A DNA stretch of 64,000 nucleotides from Pratylenchus scribneri. Its lineage: Eukaryota; Nematoda; Chromadorea; Rhabditida; Pratylenchidae. Below, in pieces: positions 48,501 to 60,005 of the stretch. Made by a program: the position numbers and the translations under genes. The notes under the pieces are model-generated. The model ran no database searches. It saw only the letters and a program-made list of their open reading frames with translations, and was not told the origin of the DNA. Within the stretch, counting starts at the first letter, position 1. Each line of letters starts with the position of its first letter. Where the stretch lies: NCBI GenBank assembly GCA_030063045.1, contig JAQSEB010000059.1:806001-870000 (forward strand). The letters are read 5' to 3'.

Positions 48501-51500
48501 CCTCTAAAAAGTAGCTTTATCATTTTGGGAAACTTAAAATATTTTGTGGAATAAACAATTTTTCCTTATTCATCAAAAGGTTCTGGTTTATTACCAATCA
48601 ATGGCATGTAAATATAATTTGGCTGAGATTGTTAAAATTGAAATAAAGCCAATTTTTGAGGACAATTTTATAAATTTAAAATTGCATAAAGCCTTCACAT
48701 ATTGGCTATCGCCTTGTTGATCTATGGCCAAAAGAAAGGCCCAAGTATTGAAACATCGTCAATTATCAAGCTGAATGGGAATTTCATACCATTTTTGTTG
48801 GGTTTTCGTTGCCGGTGTGAAATTGGCTTGTGGTAGCCGCCCCAAAATCGCCGTATTTCTGTTCAGTTTCTTCAATCAGTCTATGCACTTCTTCGTGCAA
48901 TTGTTTGGCCAATTCTGAAAGGAATGGAAAATGTGGGTGGGAAAAATTGAATTTTGAGGAATTGTTCCAGGCAAGTCAATATTTTTGAAGGGGACCATTC
49001 AAATGCAAACACACAAAAAAAGTGCCCTCGGTTGGCTGGGCACTCGAGGGGAAATGGGGAAAGGAGGAAAAGCCGCCCAAGTGCCATCGCCGCCGCCCTT
49101 TTTTGTCATTCTTTTGAAAAAATGACGAAGCAAATGGCCTGAAGGGGATTTCGGCAAAGGAAGGAAGGAAAGGAATGGGGCCAAAAATGATGGTGTAAGA
49201 TTGATTGGGCACAAAAATGTGGCAAAAACAAAGTTGAAGAAAAGAAAAAAGGAGTGGAAATTGGGTATTTGGTGAGATGAAAAGTGAATGAAGCAAATGC
49301 GAGGGAATAAAATAAATGGCAAATGGCCAAGAGGGGCTGGCGAGAATAGGCAAATATGTGTTTGGATGGAAGGAAGGAAAGAATCCATTTTGCATCGATT
49401 TTTCCTCTTCCCCCTCCCCTTCCCATTGGCACAAATTATTTATGCGCTCGCACGGCCTCCAACCACCCACTCTTGAGTCTTGACAAATGGGCAACAAAAA
49501 GAAGCAAAAGATGGGAGAAAGAGGTAGCCAAAAATGTCCAATAATATTGTTTTTTTTTTAATAATTACTCAAAATATGTTTGGGAAAGGGTGATCTTAAA
49601 TGTTCGCCAAAATGTGTTTCGCTTTCTAAGAAAATGTTCGCCAAAATGTATTTCAATTTCTAAGAATATGTTCGCCAAAATGTGTTTCACTTTCTAAGAA
49701 AATGTTCGCCAAAATGTGTTTCACTTTCTAAGAAAATGTTCGCCAAAATGTGTTTCACTTTCTAGAAAATGTTCGCCAAAATGTGTTTCACTTTCTAAGA
49801 AAATGTTCGCCAAAATGTATTTCAATTTCTAAGAAAATGTTCGCCAAAATGTGTTTCACTTTCTAAGAAAATGTTCGCCAAAATGTGTTTCACTTTCTAA
49901 GAAATGTTCGCCAAAATGTGTTTCACTTTCTAGAAAATGTTCGATAAAATGTGTTTCACTTTCTAGAAAATGTTTGACAAAATGTGTTTCACTTTCGAAG
50001 AAAATGTTCGCCAAAATGTGTTTCACTTTCTAAAAAATGTTCGCCAAAATGTGTTTTACTTTCTAAGAAAATGTTCGCCAAAATGTGTTTCACTTTCTAA
50101 GAAAATGTTCGCCAAAATGTGTTTCACTTTCTAAGAAATGTTCGCCAAAATGTGTTTCACTTTCTAAGAAAATGTTCGCCAAAATTTGTTTCACTTTCTA
50201 AGAATGTTCGCCAAAATGTGTTTCACTTTCTAAGATTTTAATGTTTTTCGCTCACCTCCAACATTGTTGCTGCCAATTTCCGCCTCATCCTGTCCTTTGC
50301 CATTTTGTGCCTCAAAACTTTCCCATTCCCTGCTTTGACGTCGGTGGATCACCGGCTTTTTTGGCGCCTTGCTTGCATATTCCGGATTGGATTCGATCAA
50401 ATCCTCGCCTTCCCCAGCAGACCAAGGGCAAATTGCCGTCGAGCCACAACGAGTTCGAGTCCATAAAGGGAAGGGGGAATGCGCATAAAATTGAATGAGG
50501 AAGGAAAAAATTAAATGATTAAGGGGATAGGGTATATTTTGAAGAAATCTTATGAATTTCTATTTCTGAGTATCATAGAGGGTATATTTAGCATGAAATT
50601 TCCCCCTCTAATTTTTCCTATTTTTTGACTTACCGTTGGGCCTCGATTCTCGGCCAAATCCCTGGCCCCGGTTGAGAATCTCCTTTGTCCATCTTTCAGC
50701 TCTAAAATTATCAATCAAAATTATGTCCTTAACAAATTTCCTTGGCCACCCAACTCTTTTTTGGGATCACAACGCGCATTTTGATGGCAGTGTTGTTGGC
50801 CAATGAGTCAGGTGGCATTTGGCCACGATCGAAATTGAAATGGGAGGATTTTCCAGCTGAAGAAGAGGAGGATGACATTTCCACACTGAATGAAGATTCC
50901 AAACGGGAGAAGGAAAGGCCCGTCGGGGTGGTTGGCCGAGGGCGCGCGATATCTGCTGGAGGCGGCGAATGTTGGCGACGCATCTTAAGAAGAAGGGGGA
51001 ATGAGGCAAATTGGCATTGACAAGCAAAAAAAATATGGAAAAAAGGTGGAGAAAATAGAGGAGGCCAAGATTAGGAAGGCGTGAAGAATAAGTGAAGGGG
51101 CAAATGGGAAAAGTGTGCCGCGCTCCTCTCAAAAAGGAGGCTGTAATAATCCGTGCCGAGTGTGCGGTCGAGAATGGGGATTGAATTTTTGCTGTGAGGA
51201 GGATGCCCCACCACTCTTTTGTGCCAATATGCCACATAATAACCGACCGAGGCGAAATGTTGTTGCCATCGTTTATGGCCATCTTCTTCTTCTCCTTTTG
51301 CTTTTGGCCTCGACAAAGTCGACGATGATGGACCCATGCCGGAGGAAAATGTGCTTTGCGCTGGAAATGACGCAAAATGAAAGGATTAGTTCAATTCAAA
51401 TATGTGTTTTGCGCATTTCACCGAAAAATATCGTTTTAAAATATATCAATTAAACTATTTTTGTTTATAAATTTATATTTTGAAACTTTGTTTTAAGGGT

Positions 51501-54500
51501 TTTCGAAAATACTGAACCGAAAATATCATTAATAAATAGCCCAAAATAGTTTGGAAAAATATCTTAAAACCGGTTTGGAAAAATATCTTAAAACCGGTTT
51601 GGATAAAATGTTTTAAACCGGTTTGGATAAAATGTTTTAAACCGGTTTGGATAAAATGTTTTAAACCGGTTTTAATAAAATGTCTTAAACGGCTTTTTTC
51701 GGTGAAATACGCTAGCATCTTTAAATGATTTTTAAAGAAAACTCCGCATACCAATTAATGAGGCAATTTCGGCATTTTCCTCCTCTTCGCCATTATTCCC
51801 CAATGCCATCTTGCCGTTGTCCTCGCCTTTTAACAAACTTTTGTGCAATTCAAATTCCTGATCGACCAACTTAAAAATTATACAATTTCTTTTTTTCCTT
51901 CCTTTCGTTTCCAACCTCTGGGCCCGGCACTCGCATTGTGTATTTTTGGGTTTCCCCTTTGGTTGGGTCCATTCGGGTTGCCTGAAAAATATTCAATTTT
52001 CCATTGGCATATGACCTTCCCATGGAGAAGGATTAGATATCTATGAATGGAAATGGCGCCAATCTCGATTAAAACTATGCCAAATCCCATTGTCCTTTTT
52101 TAAATTTTCCAGTAATAAGACAATTCAGCACAGACCGATTAAGTAAATAGTCCTTTCTTTTGGCCATAATTCAACAAGGAAATAACCAATTCAGGGATGT
52201 AATATGCCATTCGAAAGCATAAAAAGTCCTCTAAAAATGGCTACACATTTTTTGAAACATTTACCACACGGTAAAACTTTCTTTTTGGATAATAATAGAA
52301 GGGTTTGATTCTTAAATTCTAATAGTTTTTCCCTCACAAAATTAAAAAATTTTCAAAATATTTTTATATCTAGAAGTGTAGAGCATTTTCGGCTCTATCA
52401 AATAATTCATTAAAATTGGTTCATTCATTAATGAATTCTAAAAATATATTTTATTGCTTGCCCCAAGTGGAAGGGGAAAGCTGAGTGATGAATGCCCTTT
52501 ATCCGTGTAGAACGCTCTCACTCGTTATTAAAAGGAAGAGGAAAAAATACTGTAGCAGAGATGCTTTCCTCTTCACAAATTAGCAGCCAATCAGAATGAA
52601 TGCCTTGAGGGCAAAATCACATATTCATTGGATCCATTTCTCCCTATCCTTTCTATTCCTTTGCCTGCTTGATTAAGGAAGGGAAAAATACGGTAGCAGA
52701 GAAATTTCCTCTTCACAATCAGCAGCCAATGGGAGAAATGTCTGACTTACTGAGTGAGTGAGACTAAAATCACTTACTCATGCGTCCTCTCTCTTCCCTC
52801 CCTTTGTATTTGAACCGATTCTTGATGAGGTGATCAATTTTGTGCCTTCATATCTCCCTTTAATCCCAACCATTTTTGCTGATCTTGATATGATTGGATA
52901 GAGCAGAAAATTGCCTATCTCTTAATATAAATATTATTCGATTTTTCTTTTAAAATGAAAACAAATTTTAAGAGAATTAAATATTTTGGAATTCGAAGAA
53001 TGGGGTTAAAAAGATTCAAAGATTAAGTTTTTACGGCTGGCTTTTCTAAAATTTAAATATTATTCACTTTGTAAAGGACACTTTGCGCTTTCGAATGGTG
53101 TATCGCCTTCCAAATTTGGCTATTGCCTCGTTGAAATATGGACCAAAAGCTTAAGTAGATTTTCCATACCAACAATTGACCACCAACCACTTCGATGATT
53201 GTTTCGGCCGTGCTGCTTTCCTTCATTCCGCCGGCTTCTCCTCTCGGTGCAAATTCTTCCTCTTCTTCTTCGTTTTCTCCCTTTTCCGCCTTTGGCCACT
53301 CTTCATCAACGGATTCGGTGAAACTTCGAATGGCGAATTGTTGGCGGCGAAGTTCATCTACGGACATTGTCTCTGTGGAAAAGAGGGGGAGGAATATGGA
53401 AGATTTTATTTGAACGGATGGAGGGTTTGTCCTACATTCCCAAACCATATTCCCAAAATTTGATAGAGCTGGTCAAAACGCATTGAATGGTATATAATTT
53501 GTTATGGTTTGGTCAACAATTAAAGGGTATTAAACGATTTAAACCCATTTTGGTTTGGTCAACAATTAAAGGGTATTAAACGGTTTACCCATTTTGGTTT
53601 GGTCAACAATTAAAGGGTATTAAACGGTTTAAACCCATTTTGGTTTGGTCAAGAATTAAAAGGTATTAAACGGTTTACCCATTTTGGTTTGGTCAACAAT
53701 TAAAGGGTATTAAACGGTTTAAACCCATTTTGGTTTGGTCAACAATTAAAGGGTATTAAACGGTTTAAACCCATTTTGGTTTGGTCAACAATTAAAGGGT
53801 ATTAAACGGTTTAAACCCATTTTGGTTTGGTCAACAATTAAAGGGTATTAAACGGTTTAAACCCATTTTGGTTTAATGGTTTAAAACTAAATTAGAATTG
53901 GTTAAACCCAAGCAAAAATATAATCAAATTATGCGGTCTGATGAGACGATTAGTATAAGGTTTTTGTATCTAGGATAAACCATTATTTGGGCTCTTCATT
54001 TTAATTTTGGGCGGTCGTTAGGGAAATCAATTTTGCCATTTTATTGGCCCTGCCGAACTTGGCCATTTCCTTCTTCTTTTTGACCATTCCCAATTTGTGC
54101 CTTTGTACCAAAAAATTGGCATTGGCCTATGCGAGAGTGGATGGAAATCCGATATTTTGGAGGGACGAAGGGGGTCGAATGGATAAGTCAAAATGGAAGG
54201 AAATGGAAGGGAAGGGAACGAATTGCAATGGCCAAAAATGCCAGCCGGCCTCTCCCTTCTACTTTATTTATGCCGCCCTTCCAGCCTCTCTCCATTAAAT
54301 TCCTTCTCCCACCAATTTTGCCCATTCCAAATTAACCACCAAAATGTGCCCTTTGGCCAGTCATTTTGATTGGAAATTGGCCAGATTTGGCCGTAATAAA
54401 TTATTCCCCCTTTCAACCATTTAGCTTACCCAAATCCCGGGCCATTTCGCTGGCTCTTTCCGATTTTTGACGGCTGCAATTATTTTTCGGTCAATAAAAA

Positions 54501-54614
54501 AAAACAAATAAATCACCGAAAGGCATTTCGGCCGGCGTGAACATCGAAAACGACGGGGAGGGAGGCATCAGAATGCTTTTTCTGATTGAATTTTTGGCCA
54601 CCCATTGAGGCCAT
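36593..54614 (-). CDS. unc-41: Stonin / UNC-41, endocytic AP-2 cofactor
   Basis: Twenty-three exons, about 1,866 residues: 54614-54517, 54473-54430, 53372-53170, 51981-51916, 51869-51752, 51360-51248, 50983-50755, 50699-50634, 50408-50256, 48914-48790, 48361-47473, 47011-46505, 46039-45831, 45433-44672, 44198-43977, 42387-42157, 41350-41036, 40583-40323, 39188-38808, 38091-37985, 37936-37751, 37311-37171, 36767-36593. The C-terminal third is a stonin-homology region (from about residue 1268) and a mu-homology domain: [52 protein letters not shown]. Stonins recruit synaptotagmin for synaptic vesicle recycling. The N-terminal part has two NPF ([14 protein letters not shown]), three DPF and one DPW motif for EH-domain and AP-2 binding, a YGQ-rich stretch and a Glu/Lys-rich stretch. 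The exon 7/8 junction is the least certain. Confidence 0.92.
36835..37135. repeat. MITE family G
   Basis: In the 3'-most unc-41 intron, 36768-37170. Confidence 0.75.
37383..37697. repeat. MITE family F
   Basis: In unc-41 intron 37312-37750. Confidence 0.75.
38260..38545. repeat. MITE family G
   Basis: In unc-41 intron 38092-38807; arms partly eroded. Confidence 0.7.
39290..39567. repeat. MITE family F
   Basis: In unc-41 intron 39189-40322, upstream of a second F copy in the same intron. Confidence 0.75.
39580..39800. repeat. Dispersed repeat shared with 9680-9900
   Basis: Purine/pyrimidine-rich segment with ATACCGTATCCT and GGGCTACAGTATAC, wedged between two F copies. Confidence 0.5.
39988..40288. 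repeat. MITE family F
   Basis: Second F copy of unc-41 intron 39189-40322, ending 35 bp before the exon. Confidence 0.75.
40670..40985. repeat. MITE family G
   Basis: In unc-41 intron 40584-41035. Confidence 0.75.
41400..42115 (-). repeat. Family A element, about ten units, two unit types alternating
   Basis: Units with AAAATGGGTTTAAACC alternate with units with AAAAATTGGCTTAAACC. Occupies unc-41 intron 41351-42156. Confidence 0.87.
42468..42752. repeat. MITE family F
   Basis: In unc-41 intron 42388-43976, next to the foldback element. Confidence 0.75.
43112..43915. mobile_element. Foldback-type element with 14-15-bp repeat arms, 9-bp target duplication
   Basis: AGAGCCAAG occurs at 43103-43111 and 43916-43924. 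The arms (about 43122-43292 and 43765-43900) are near-identical inverted arrays of GTTTCAGCGTCGCC-like units. Even the order of variant units (GCGCCG, GTCAGCC, GTCCGCC) is conserved. The roughly 470-bp centre is non-coding and contains short CCCTAA runs near 43405-43445. Inserted in unc-41 intron 42388-43976. Confidence 0.9.
44211..44662 (+). repeat. Family A element, degenerate array, making up an entire unc-41 intron
   Basis: One full 46-bp unit is followed by six degenerate units of about 25 bp (AATGGTTCAAAACCCATTTT). It begins CCGAAATTTAAAT and ends TTTTTCGG. The intron 44199-44671 consists of little else and is bordered by ACCTCAAATGGATC at 44197-44210 and 44670-44683. Confidence 0.85.
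45495..45800. repeat. MITE family G
   Basis: In unc-41 intron 45434-45830. Confidence 0.75.
46127..46442. repeat. MITE family F
   Basis: In unc-41 intron 46040-46504, ending 60 bp before the exon. Confidence 0.75.
47035..47450 (+). repeat. Family A element, three units
   Basis: Fills unc-41 intron 47012-47472. The ends TTTAATTTTCCGAAAAAAG and CTTTTCGGCAAATTTAAT give the clearest view of the terminal inverted repeat. Confidence 0.87.
48430..48742. repeat. MITE family F
   Basis: In unc-41 intron 48362-48789. Confidence 0.75.
49570..50235 (-). repeat. 34-bp satellite (family C), about 20 units
   Basis: Unit TTTCACTTTCTAAGAAAATG plus TTCGCCAAAATGTG. Its reverse strand shares AAGTGAAACACA with the 26-bp family B unit, so the two are probably related. 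In unc-41 intron 48915-50255, ending 20 bp before the exon. Confidence 0.9.
51540..51690 (+). repeat. 24-bp tandem repeat with palindromic AAACCGGTTT core
   Basis: About six units of ATAAAATGTTTTAAACCGGT plus TTGG in unc-41 intron 51361-51751. Confidence 0.88.
52158..52275. repeat. MITE family F, left half only
   Basis: In unc-41 intron 51982-53169; the matching right half lies about 800 bp away at 53055. Confidence 0.65.
52490..52960. repeat. Dispersed repeat family H, inverted relative to 22890-23420
   Basis: Contains two internal copies of TAGCAGAGA.TTTCCTCTTCACA-like sequence. It may have inserted between the F halves on either side. Confidence 0.6.
53055..53152. repeat. MITE family F, right half only
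   Basis: In unc-41 intron 51982-53169, ending 20 bp before the exon at 53170. Confidence 0.65.
53405..53985 (+). repeat. Family A element, about eight units
   Basis: In unc-41 intron 53373-54429, starting about 30 bp from the exon. Two units have the shortened CGGTTTACCCATTTTGG form. Confidence 0.87.
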
Positions 54615-56065
54615 TTTCCTCCTTTCACTTTGGGCCAATAAATTAGGCCATCAAAAAATAGGCTAAAATGGGAGGTTATGATCCAGTTGGTGCCATTTAT
54701 AATAACTCATCAAGGATTGAGCTAATTTTAATAATTTTAATATCAAATTAAAGATCAGACTTTGGCCATCAAATTATATTAATTTTTATTCAGAAATGAT
54801 GGAATTGTGACCAAAAACCCAATTAAAATTAAGCTAAACCATTTTAAGGGACTTTAAAAAAATTTTTTTGGGAATAACTCTAATAATTATGAATCAAATT
54901 AAATAAAATTAATATTCATTTAATAGTCAGAATTCTGCTCTTTAATTTGATAAAAAAAATCATCAAAATTGGTTCAGTCTTTAATGAATTATCATAAAAA
55001 TGACGACAAATTTTCTGCCCCAAAAATGGGATAAATAATAAATTTAAAAAAATAAATAATGAGCCAAAATGGATGAATAAATTAAAAATAAAATGTAGAA
55101 AAAACCATTGGGGATGGGGCGAGGGAGTCAGACCACCCTAGGCCATTTGGCTGGGGATTATGGCCATACGAAGAAGAAGGGAAGGGAAGGGGGCGAAAGG
55201 GCACAAAGCGCAGAAAATCGATGGGAAAGGGTGGCAGGGATTTTGTGCCAAGAAAAAAGGAAAAAAGAAAATTGAAAAAAAAATGAAATGAAATAAATTC
55301 GGCACCAAGAATAAGAGGGGAATGCCAATGCCAATGCCCGGCGATGACTTCATTGTGGTGGCCATTGGATTTGGCCAAATTTGGGGGAGCAAATAGGGAG
55401 GAAATAGGGGAAAAGGAAATTGGGGAAATTCCTTCTTTAGATTTGAAACAATTGCCGGAGCATCCGTAAATGGAAATAAGATGTTCAAAAAAGGATTTTT
55501 TAACCAATAATTGAGTTTAAAACAATTTAAAGAATTTTATTGGCCATTAAATTTTAGGTTTAAAAATTATTTGAGGATTTTATTGACCAATAAATTTTGG
55601 GTTTAAAACCAATTTGCCTCATTTTTCCTTTGTGCCATTTTGCCGCCACCGCAAATTCCCACAAACATTCCGCTGCTTTGTGCCACCGTGGCCCTTAACA
55701 ATCATTGATTGATGGAATGGAATGGAATGGGAGGAGGAGGAGGACAAAAGCAGCACAAAAAGTGCCAAACGGCGGCCAATGGGCGAAAATTGAGAGGGAC
55801 AAACCAATTGGGTTCTTAACCATTTTGCTTTGTGGTTTGGGGCCATCCAGGCAAATTGCCGCGTGTTTTCCTTTTTTTGCTCCCGCTGTGGAGGAAAAAA
55901 TAAAATATAATTCCACTGCTGACAGCCAACAAAGGCCAATGGACAGCAAAAATGAGGATGAAATTGTCAGTTAACAAAAAAATTATTGAACGAAAAATTT
56001 GAATAATAAAATAAGAAGATATTCATGAGAAGGAAAATGGGAGAATACGGTTTTAGAAATGACAA
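54615..56065. other. Intergenic, upstream of unc-41
   Basis: Contains a family G MITE. Several open frames on the minus strand (55082-55950) lack splice-consistent partners or family motifs and are left out. The unc-41 promoter should lie here. Confidence 0.55.
54700..55010. repeat. MITE family G
   Basis: About 90 bp upstream of the unc-41 start codon. Confidence 0.75.
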
Positions 56066-56786
56066 ATGAGTGAACACAAATCCAATCAGATTTTCCTTCC
56101 GGCTAAAAATGAGAAAAGAGAATTTTCATTCGTTGATCGTTGGTGTGTTGAATTAATTGCACACGAAAATAGTCGGTATCGGTATCAAATCAAGCAGGTC
56201 AAGAAGCAAATCATCAAGAAGGACGGCGACCTTTTCAACTTTTTTGCGGAAAAATTCAATATTGTTTACGACGGCGATGCAATTCAATGTAAAAAGTGGA
56301 TAAGCCCGAAATAGTGTCGCCAGTCAAACTTGTCGCCATTAACTAATCAAGGATTGCACCAATTTTGATAAATTAAATAGCAGACTTTTGGCTATCAAAT
56401 TATATTAATTTTACATAAATTGATTCATAAATGATGAAGTAGTGCTCAAAAACCCATTGAAAATGTTGCAAATCCATAGTATATAGAGGTCATTTTAAAA
56501 TTTAAATGAATAAAGTCTTCTCTTTAATTTGATACTAATTCTTCAAAATTAGTTCATTTTTTGATGAGTCATTATAAACGAGGACAAGTTGGGCTGCCCT
56601 AGGGTTCAAACTTCAAATAATGTTTACAATCAATTTTAGCGCTTCTGGAGAGTTCATGAATTCGCCTTCCAGCATGCACAGAGCTATGATAACGAAGGAT
56701 TTCCCCCCGGGATTCAGGCCAAAGTGGTCATCTTGTTGCTGTTCCATGCAATTGAATTTCGCCCAATTCCAACTCGTGATCAATGA
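56066..56786 (+). pseudogene. Degenerate or truncated paralogue of the F-box-like gene at 59315
   Basis: The first part (56066 to about 56290) encodes KKDGDLFNFFAEKFNIVYDGD, matching KEDGDFNIRDFVRDKFNVKY in the gene at 59315. The last exon, 56640-56786, is 147 bp like its counterpart and encodes a similar block (IQAKVVILLLFHAIEF against IHAKVVIMLLFRAMAF). No F-box-like first exon is seen. At the junction this copy has one base more than the paralogue before GTAAAA, so splicing there would shift the frame. Either it is a pseudogene or it uses another splice site. Family F and G repeats separate it from the intact copy. Confidence 0.55.
56335..56590. repeat. MITE family G (shortened)
   Basis: Lies between the two exon remnants of the degenerate F-box-like copy. 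Confidence 0.7.
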
Positions 56787-57087
56787 ATGAAATGAATGGA
56801 CGAAGAAGGACAACAATAAATTTTAATTATGTGACGATGAGGCTATATGCCATTGTTTTCCCAAATTTTATTAATGAATTTTGGTTTTTAATTATTGAAA
56901 TAAATCTTTCAAAAATATTATTGTGTACAATGGATTTGACATGGGTTTTTAGATATAATTAATAATTTTGGATATGGATGATAGAAACCTTTTTATGGAA
57001 TTCTCTATTTAAACGGTAAATTTGTTGAAATACTCTAACACTGAACATTTGTTAGGCTTCTTCAAACCGATTGAATACCTGCTTTAG

Positions 57088-57345
57088 TAGTTTTGGCCCA
57101 TATCTAAACAAGACAATAGTTAATCTGGAACGATGTATCATCAGAAAGCTCAAGGAGTAAACTCTTTAAAATGCTTAATTTAAAATATTTTAAAATTTAA
57201 TTGTTTGATTTTAATTTGATAAATTCGAATTTTTGAGGAAAAGCTGATATTTGAAGAAAAAATAAGTTTTCTAGAGGACATTTAAGATTTTAAAACGGCA
57301 TAACACTTTCTCGAGTTGATTATTTCCTCATTGAGTTATAATGAA
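57088..57345. repeat. MITE family F
   Basis: Lies within the segment duplicated at 60130-60600; the counterpart is at 60283-60565, so the MITE predates the duplication. Confidence 0.65.
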
Positions 57346-57436
57346 TCATCTTTCGGAAAAGGACAAATTTATTTAATTCCAGAAGTGAAGAATGTAAAAA
57401 ATTAGCAAGATAAAATGAAAATGTAAATGAATTGGT

Positions 57437-57592
57437 TCAAAAACAAATTCAAAGTTCCTCTTTCGTTCTTTCCTCTTCCTCCTCTTCTTCTTCCTTCTTC
57501 ATCTTCTTCCCAAGTTCCTTTTGCTGTTTGCTTTCGGCAGATTTACCGCTTAATATCTGTGCCCATTCCCATTGGTCAATTGCCTTCGGGAG
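57437..57592 (-). pseudogene. Broken copy of the last FAR-gene exon
   Basis: Aligns with 61346-61510: the Glu/Lys-coding tail (CTCTTCCTCCTCTTCTTC-like) and CAGATTTACCGC...CTGTGCCCATT are recognisable. Frame and helical part are lost, and it is cut off by the satellite. Confidence 0.7.
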
Positions 57593-57599
57593 AAACGAA

Positions 57600-58225
57600 A
57601 ACATAAAATGTTTTAGCTAAGTGTAATACAAATGATTTTAGCTAATTGAAACACAAAAAGTGAAACACAAAATGTTTTAGCTAAGTGAAACACAAATGAT
57701 TTAGCTAAGTGAAACACAAAATGTTTTTAAGCAATCGAAAACACAAAATGTTTTTAAGCAATCGAAAACACAAAATGTTTTTAAGCAATCGAAAACACAA
57801 AATGTTTTTAAGGAATCGAAAACACAAGATGTTTTTAAGCAATCGAAAACACAAAATGTTTTTAAGCAATCGAAAACACAAAATGTTTTTAAGCAATCGA
57901 AAACACAAAATGTTTTTAAGCAATCGAAAACACAAAATGTTTTTAAGCAATCGAAAACACAAAATGTTTTTAAGCAATCGAAAACACAAAATGTTTTTAA
58001 GGAATCGAAAACACAAGATGTTTTTAAGCAATCGAAAACACAATATGTTTTTAGCAAACAAAAACACAAAATGTTTTTAGCAAACAAAAACACAAAATGT
58101 TTTTAGCAAACAAAAACACAAAATGTTTTTAGCAAACAAAAACACAAAATGTTTTTAGCAAACAAAAACACAAAATGTTTTTAGCAAACAAAAACACAAA
58201 ATGTTTTTAGCAAACAAAAACACAA
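57600..58225 (+). repeat. 26/27-bp satellite (family B variant)
   Basis: The central part has a 27-bp unit (ACACAAAATGTTTTTAAGCA plus ATCGAAA) repeated about 12 times, then units with AGCAAACAAA. Because 27 is a multiple of three, long artificial open frames exist on both strands; they are not genes. Confidence 0.92.
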
Positions 58226-59314
58226 CTATTCGCAACTTTTCCGTTCAAACAATTCAAGGACTGGCACTGGCAATCAGCCGCGACGGTCTCTTTAGTCTTT
58301 AGCGCATAATTGCATGATGAATGATGATGATGAGGATGAATAGAAAATACTAAACAAAAGCATACAATTACAAATAGTCCAGGTTCCGGGAAAAAATAAA
58401 AATGCATTTTTTGCGTTATAAAAAAACATCTCAGAAATTTTTTTGAATTACTTTTATGCTTTTGGCGCATTTATTCCATTTTTAAATGATGTGGGATACT
58501 GTTCTTTTGTTTTTTTCTTTTTCCAATTTTTAAACATCTTATCTCTCAATTATTATTGATTTTGACATCATTTAACATTGATTGGGCTTTCTAAATACAT
58601 AAAACATAATTCAATCAAAACAAATCATTCCATTCTCTGATGAAAATTTATTTCAAGATTTATTAATGTTTAAAACTTTTTTCAAAAATTAAGTCTTTTC
58701 CGAAAATTCGTCAACAATAAAAAAAAACTTCGTTAAGTTGATATCTAACATGGTTTAGGGTCATTTAATTGTCTAAACCAGTAGAAAAGTCCAACATTTT
58801 TTGAAACAAATCAGCTTTGTGAATGACTTCCTTTAATTACTACGATGCTATTGTTCAAAGTCGTTATACAAAGTATCGGTTTTAAAATCCGGTTTTGGTT
58901 TGGTTTCTCATATTTTCGGTTTTAAATTTCATCGATTTTCTCAAACCGGAACCGACTTTTGAACAACCCTATAGCCTATACCTCCTATTTACTTGATATC
59001 TAATCTAATCATAACCTTAAATTTAGATACGAATTAAATTTATTCAAAATTCTCTGAACCTGAAATAATTAAAATGATGGCTCCACCGTCCGTTGAATCT
59101 TTGGCAGCAAATGACCAAATCATAGTAAGCAATTTATTATAATTTATTCAAAAATTATTCCCTAATGCTCGGTTGATTGATATGAGAAAATATGGGGGAG
59201 AGCCCTAAAATGCCCTAGAACCCTTCAACCGACGATCATTAATTACGGCATTAGTCTTTTTATTATCCAAAAATTATCCCTTCACTGGCAATATCACCTC
59301 CATAAAATAAAATA

Positions 59315-60005
59315 ATGAATCGTCCTCTTCCTAATGAACTTCTTTGTGAATTAATTAGAGCTCTTCCATTTGAGCCAAATCGATGGAAAAAGCAACGAAT
59401 TTCGAAAAGTTTTAATGCTTTATTGGCCAAATATTTAACAAATGAAAGAATTCTAAACCATTCTATGGTAATATTTTCATTAATGTTCTCTCTAAATTAT
59501 TCAGAGGCGTTCTTATATAAGTTATCAGCTTTTATAAGTGGGTATTTCAGTTTAAAAACTAAATAAAATTCAAACAGAAATTCATAAATTTTCTTTTGCA
59601 GATCAGCCGCATGTATAAGGACCTGGCCGAGCGAGGTATCAATGGACGCAAACTTGTCGAATTTTTCCTCGCCAATTGTGATCTACAATTCGAAGAGGTC
59701 AAGGAGAAACTCAAGATGGAAGCCGAGAAGCAACCAAAGGAGGATGGCGACTTTAACATTCGCGACTTCGTCCGCGACAAATTCAATGTGAAGTACGACC
59801 TCGATACGTTCATTGTAAAGCTCGAATTATTTTCACAAATTTACTTTTTCACTTTCAGTGCTTCTGGGATGTGCGCGAAATTGCCTTCGAGATCGCACGC
59901 ACCTACGATGTGAGCACTCTTCACAGCGCAATTCACGCCAAAGTGGTCATCATGCTGCTGTTCCGTGCAATGGCCTTCACTCCAGTACCAGCACCTTTTC
60001 AATAA
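59315..60005 (+). CDS. F-box-like protein of unknown function, 170 residues
   Basis: Three exons, 59315-59467, 59602-59814 and 59859-60005, all phase 0. The first exon encodes PLPNELLCELIRALPFE, then KSFNALLAKYL, which resembles the F-box helix pattern that binds Skp1; this is inference. The remainder is charged and helical (KEDGDFNIRDFVRDKFNVKY, CFWDVREIAFEIARTY, HAKVVIMLLFRAMAF) and has no domain I recognise. If it is an F-box protein it would act in an SCF ubiquitin ligase, but no substrate-binding repeat is present. A degenerate relative lies at 56066-56786 and a first-exon remnant at 61154-61256. It is convergent with the FAR-like gene. Confidence 0.68.

Larger units (their letters stand above)
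56787..59314. other. Intergenic block with duplicated segments and satellite
   Basis: Holds MITE F, a broken FAR exon, the 26/27-bp satellite and AT-rich sequence. The part after 58900 ends in GAACAACCCTA, a possible lone transposon end. The part at 59130-59260 is repeated at 60785-60930. Confidence 0.6.

Noticed and set aside
52015..52090. Minus-strand exon starting [14 protein letters not shown] upstream of unc-41 exon 4
   Set aside because: Could be spliced by a 45-bp intron, but unc-41 joins cleanly in phase 0 from 53170 to 51981 without it and the peptide lacks support.
55619..55950. Overlapping minus-strand frames of 84-106 codons upstream of unc-41
   Set aside because: Several incompatible frames, no family motif, no consistent splice sites.
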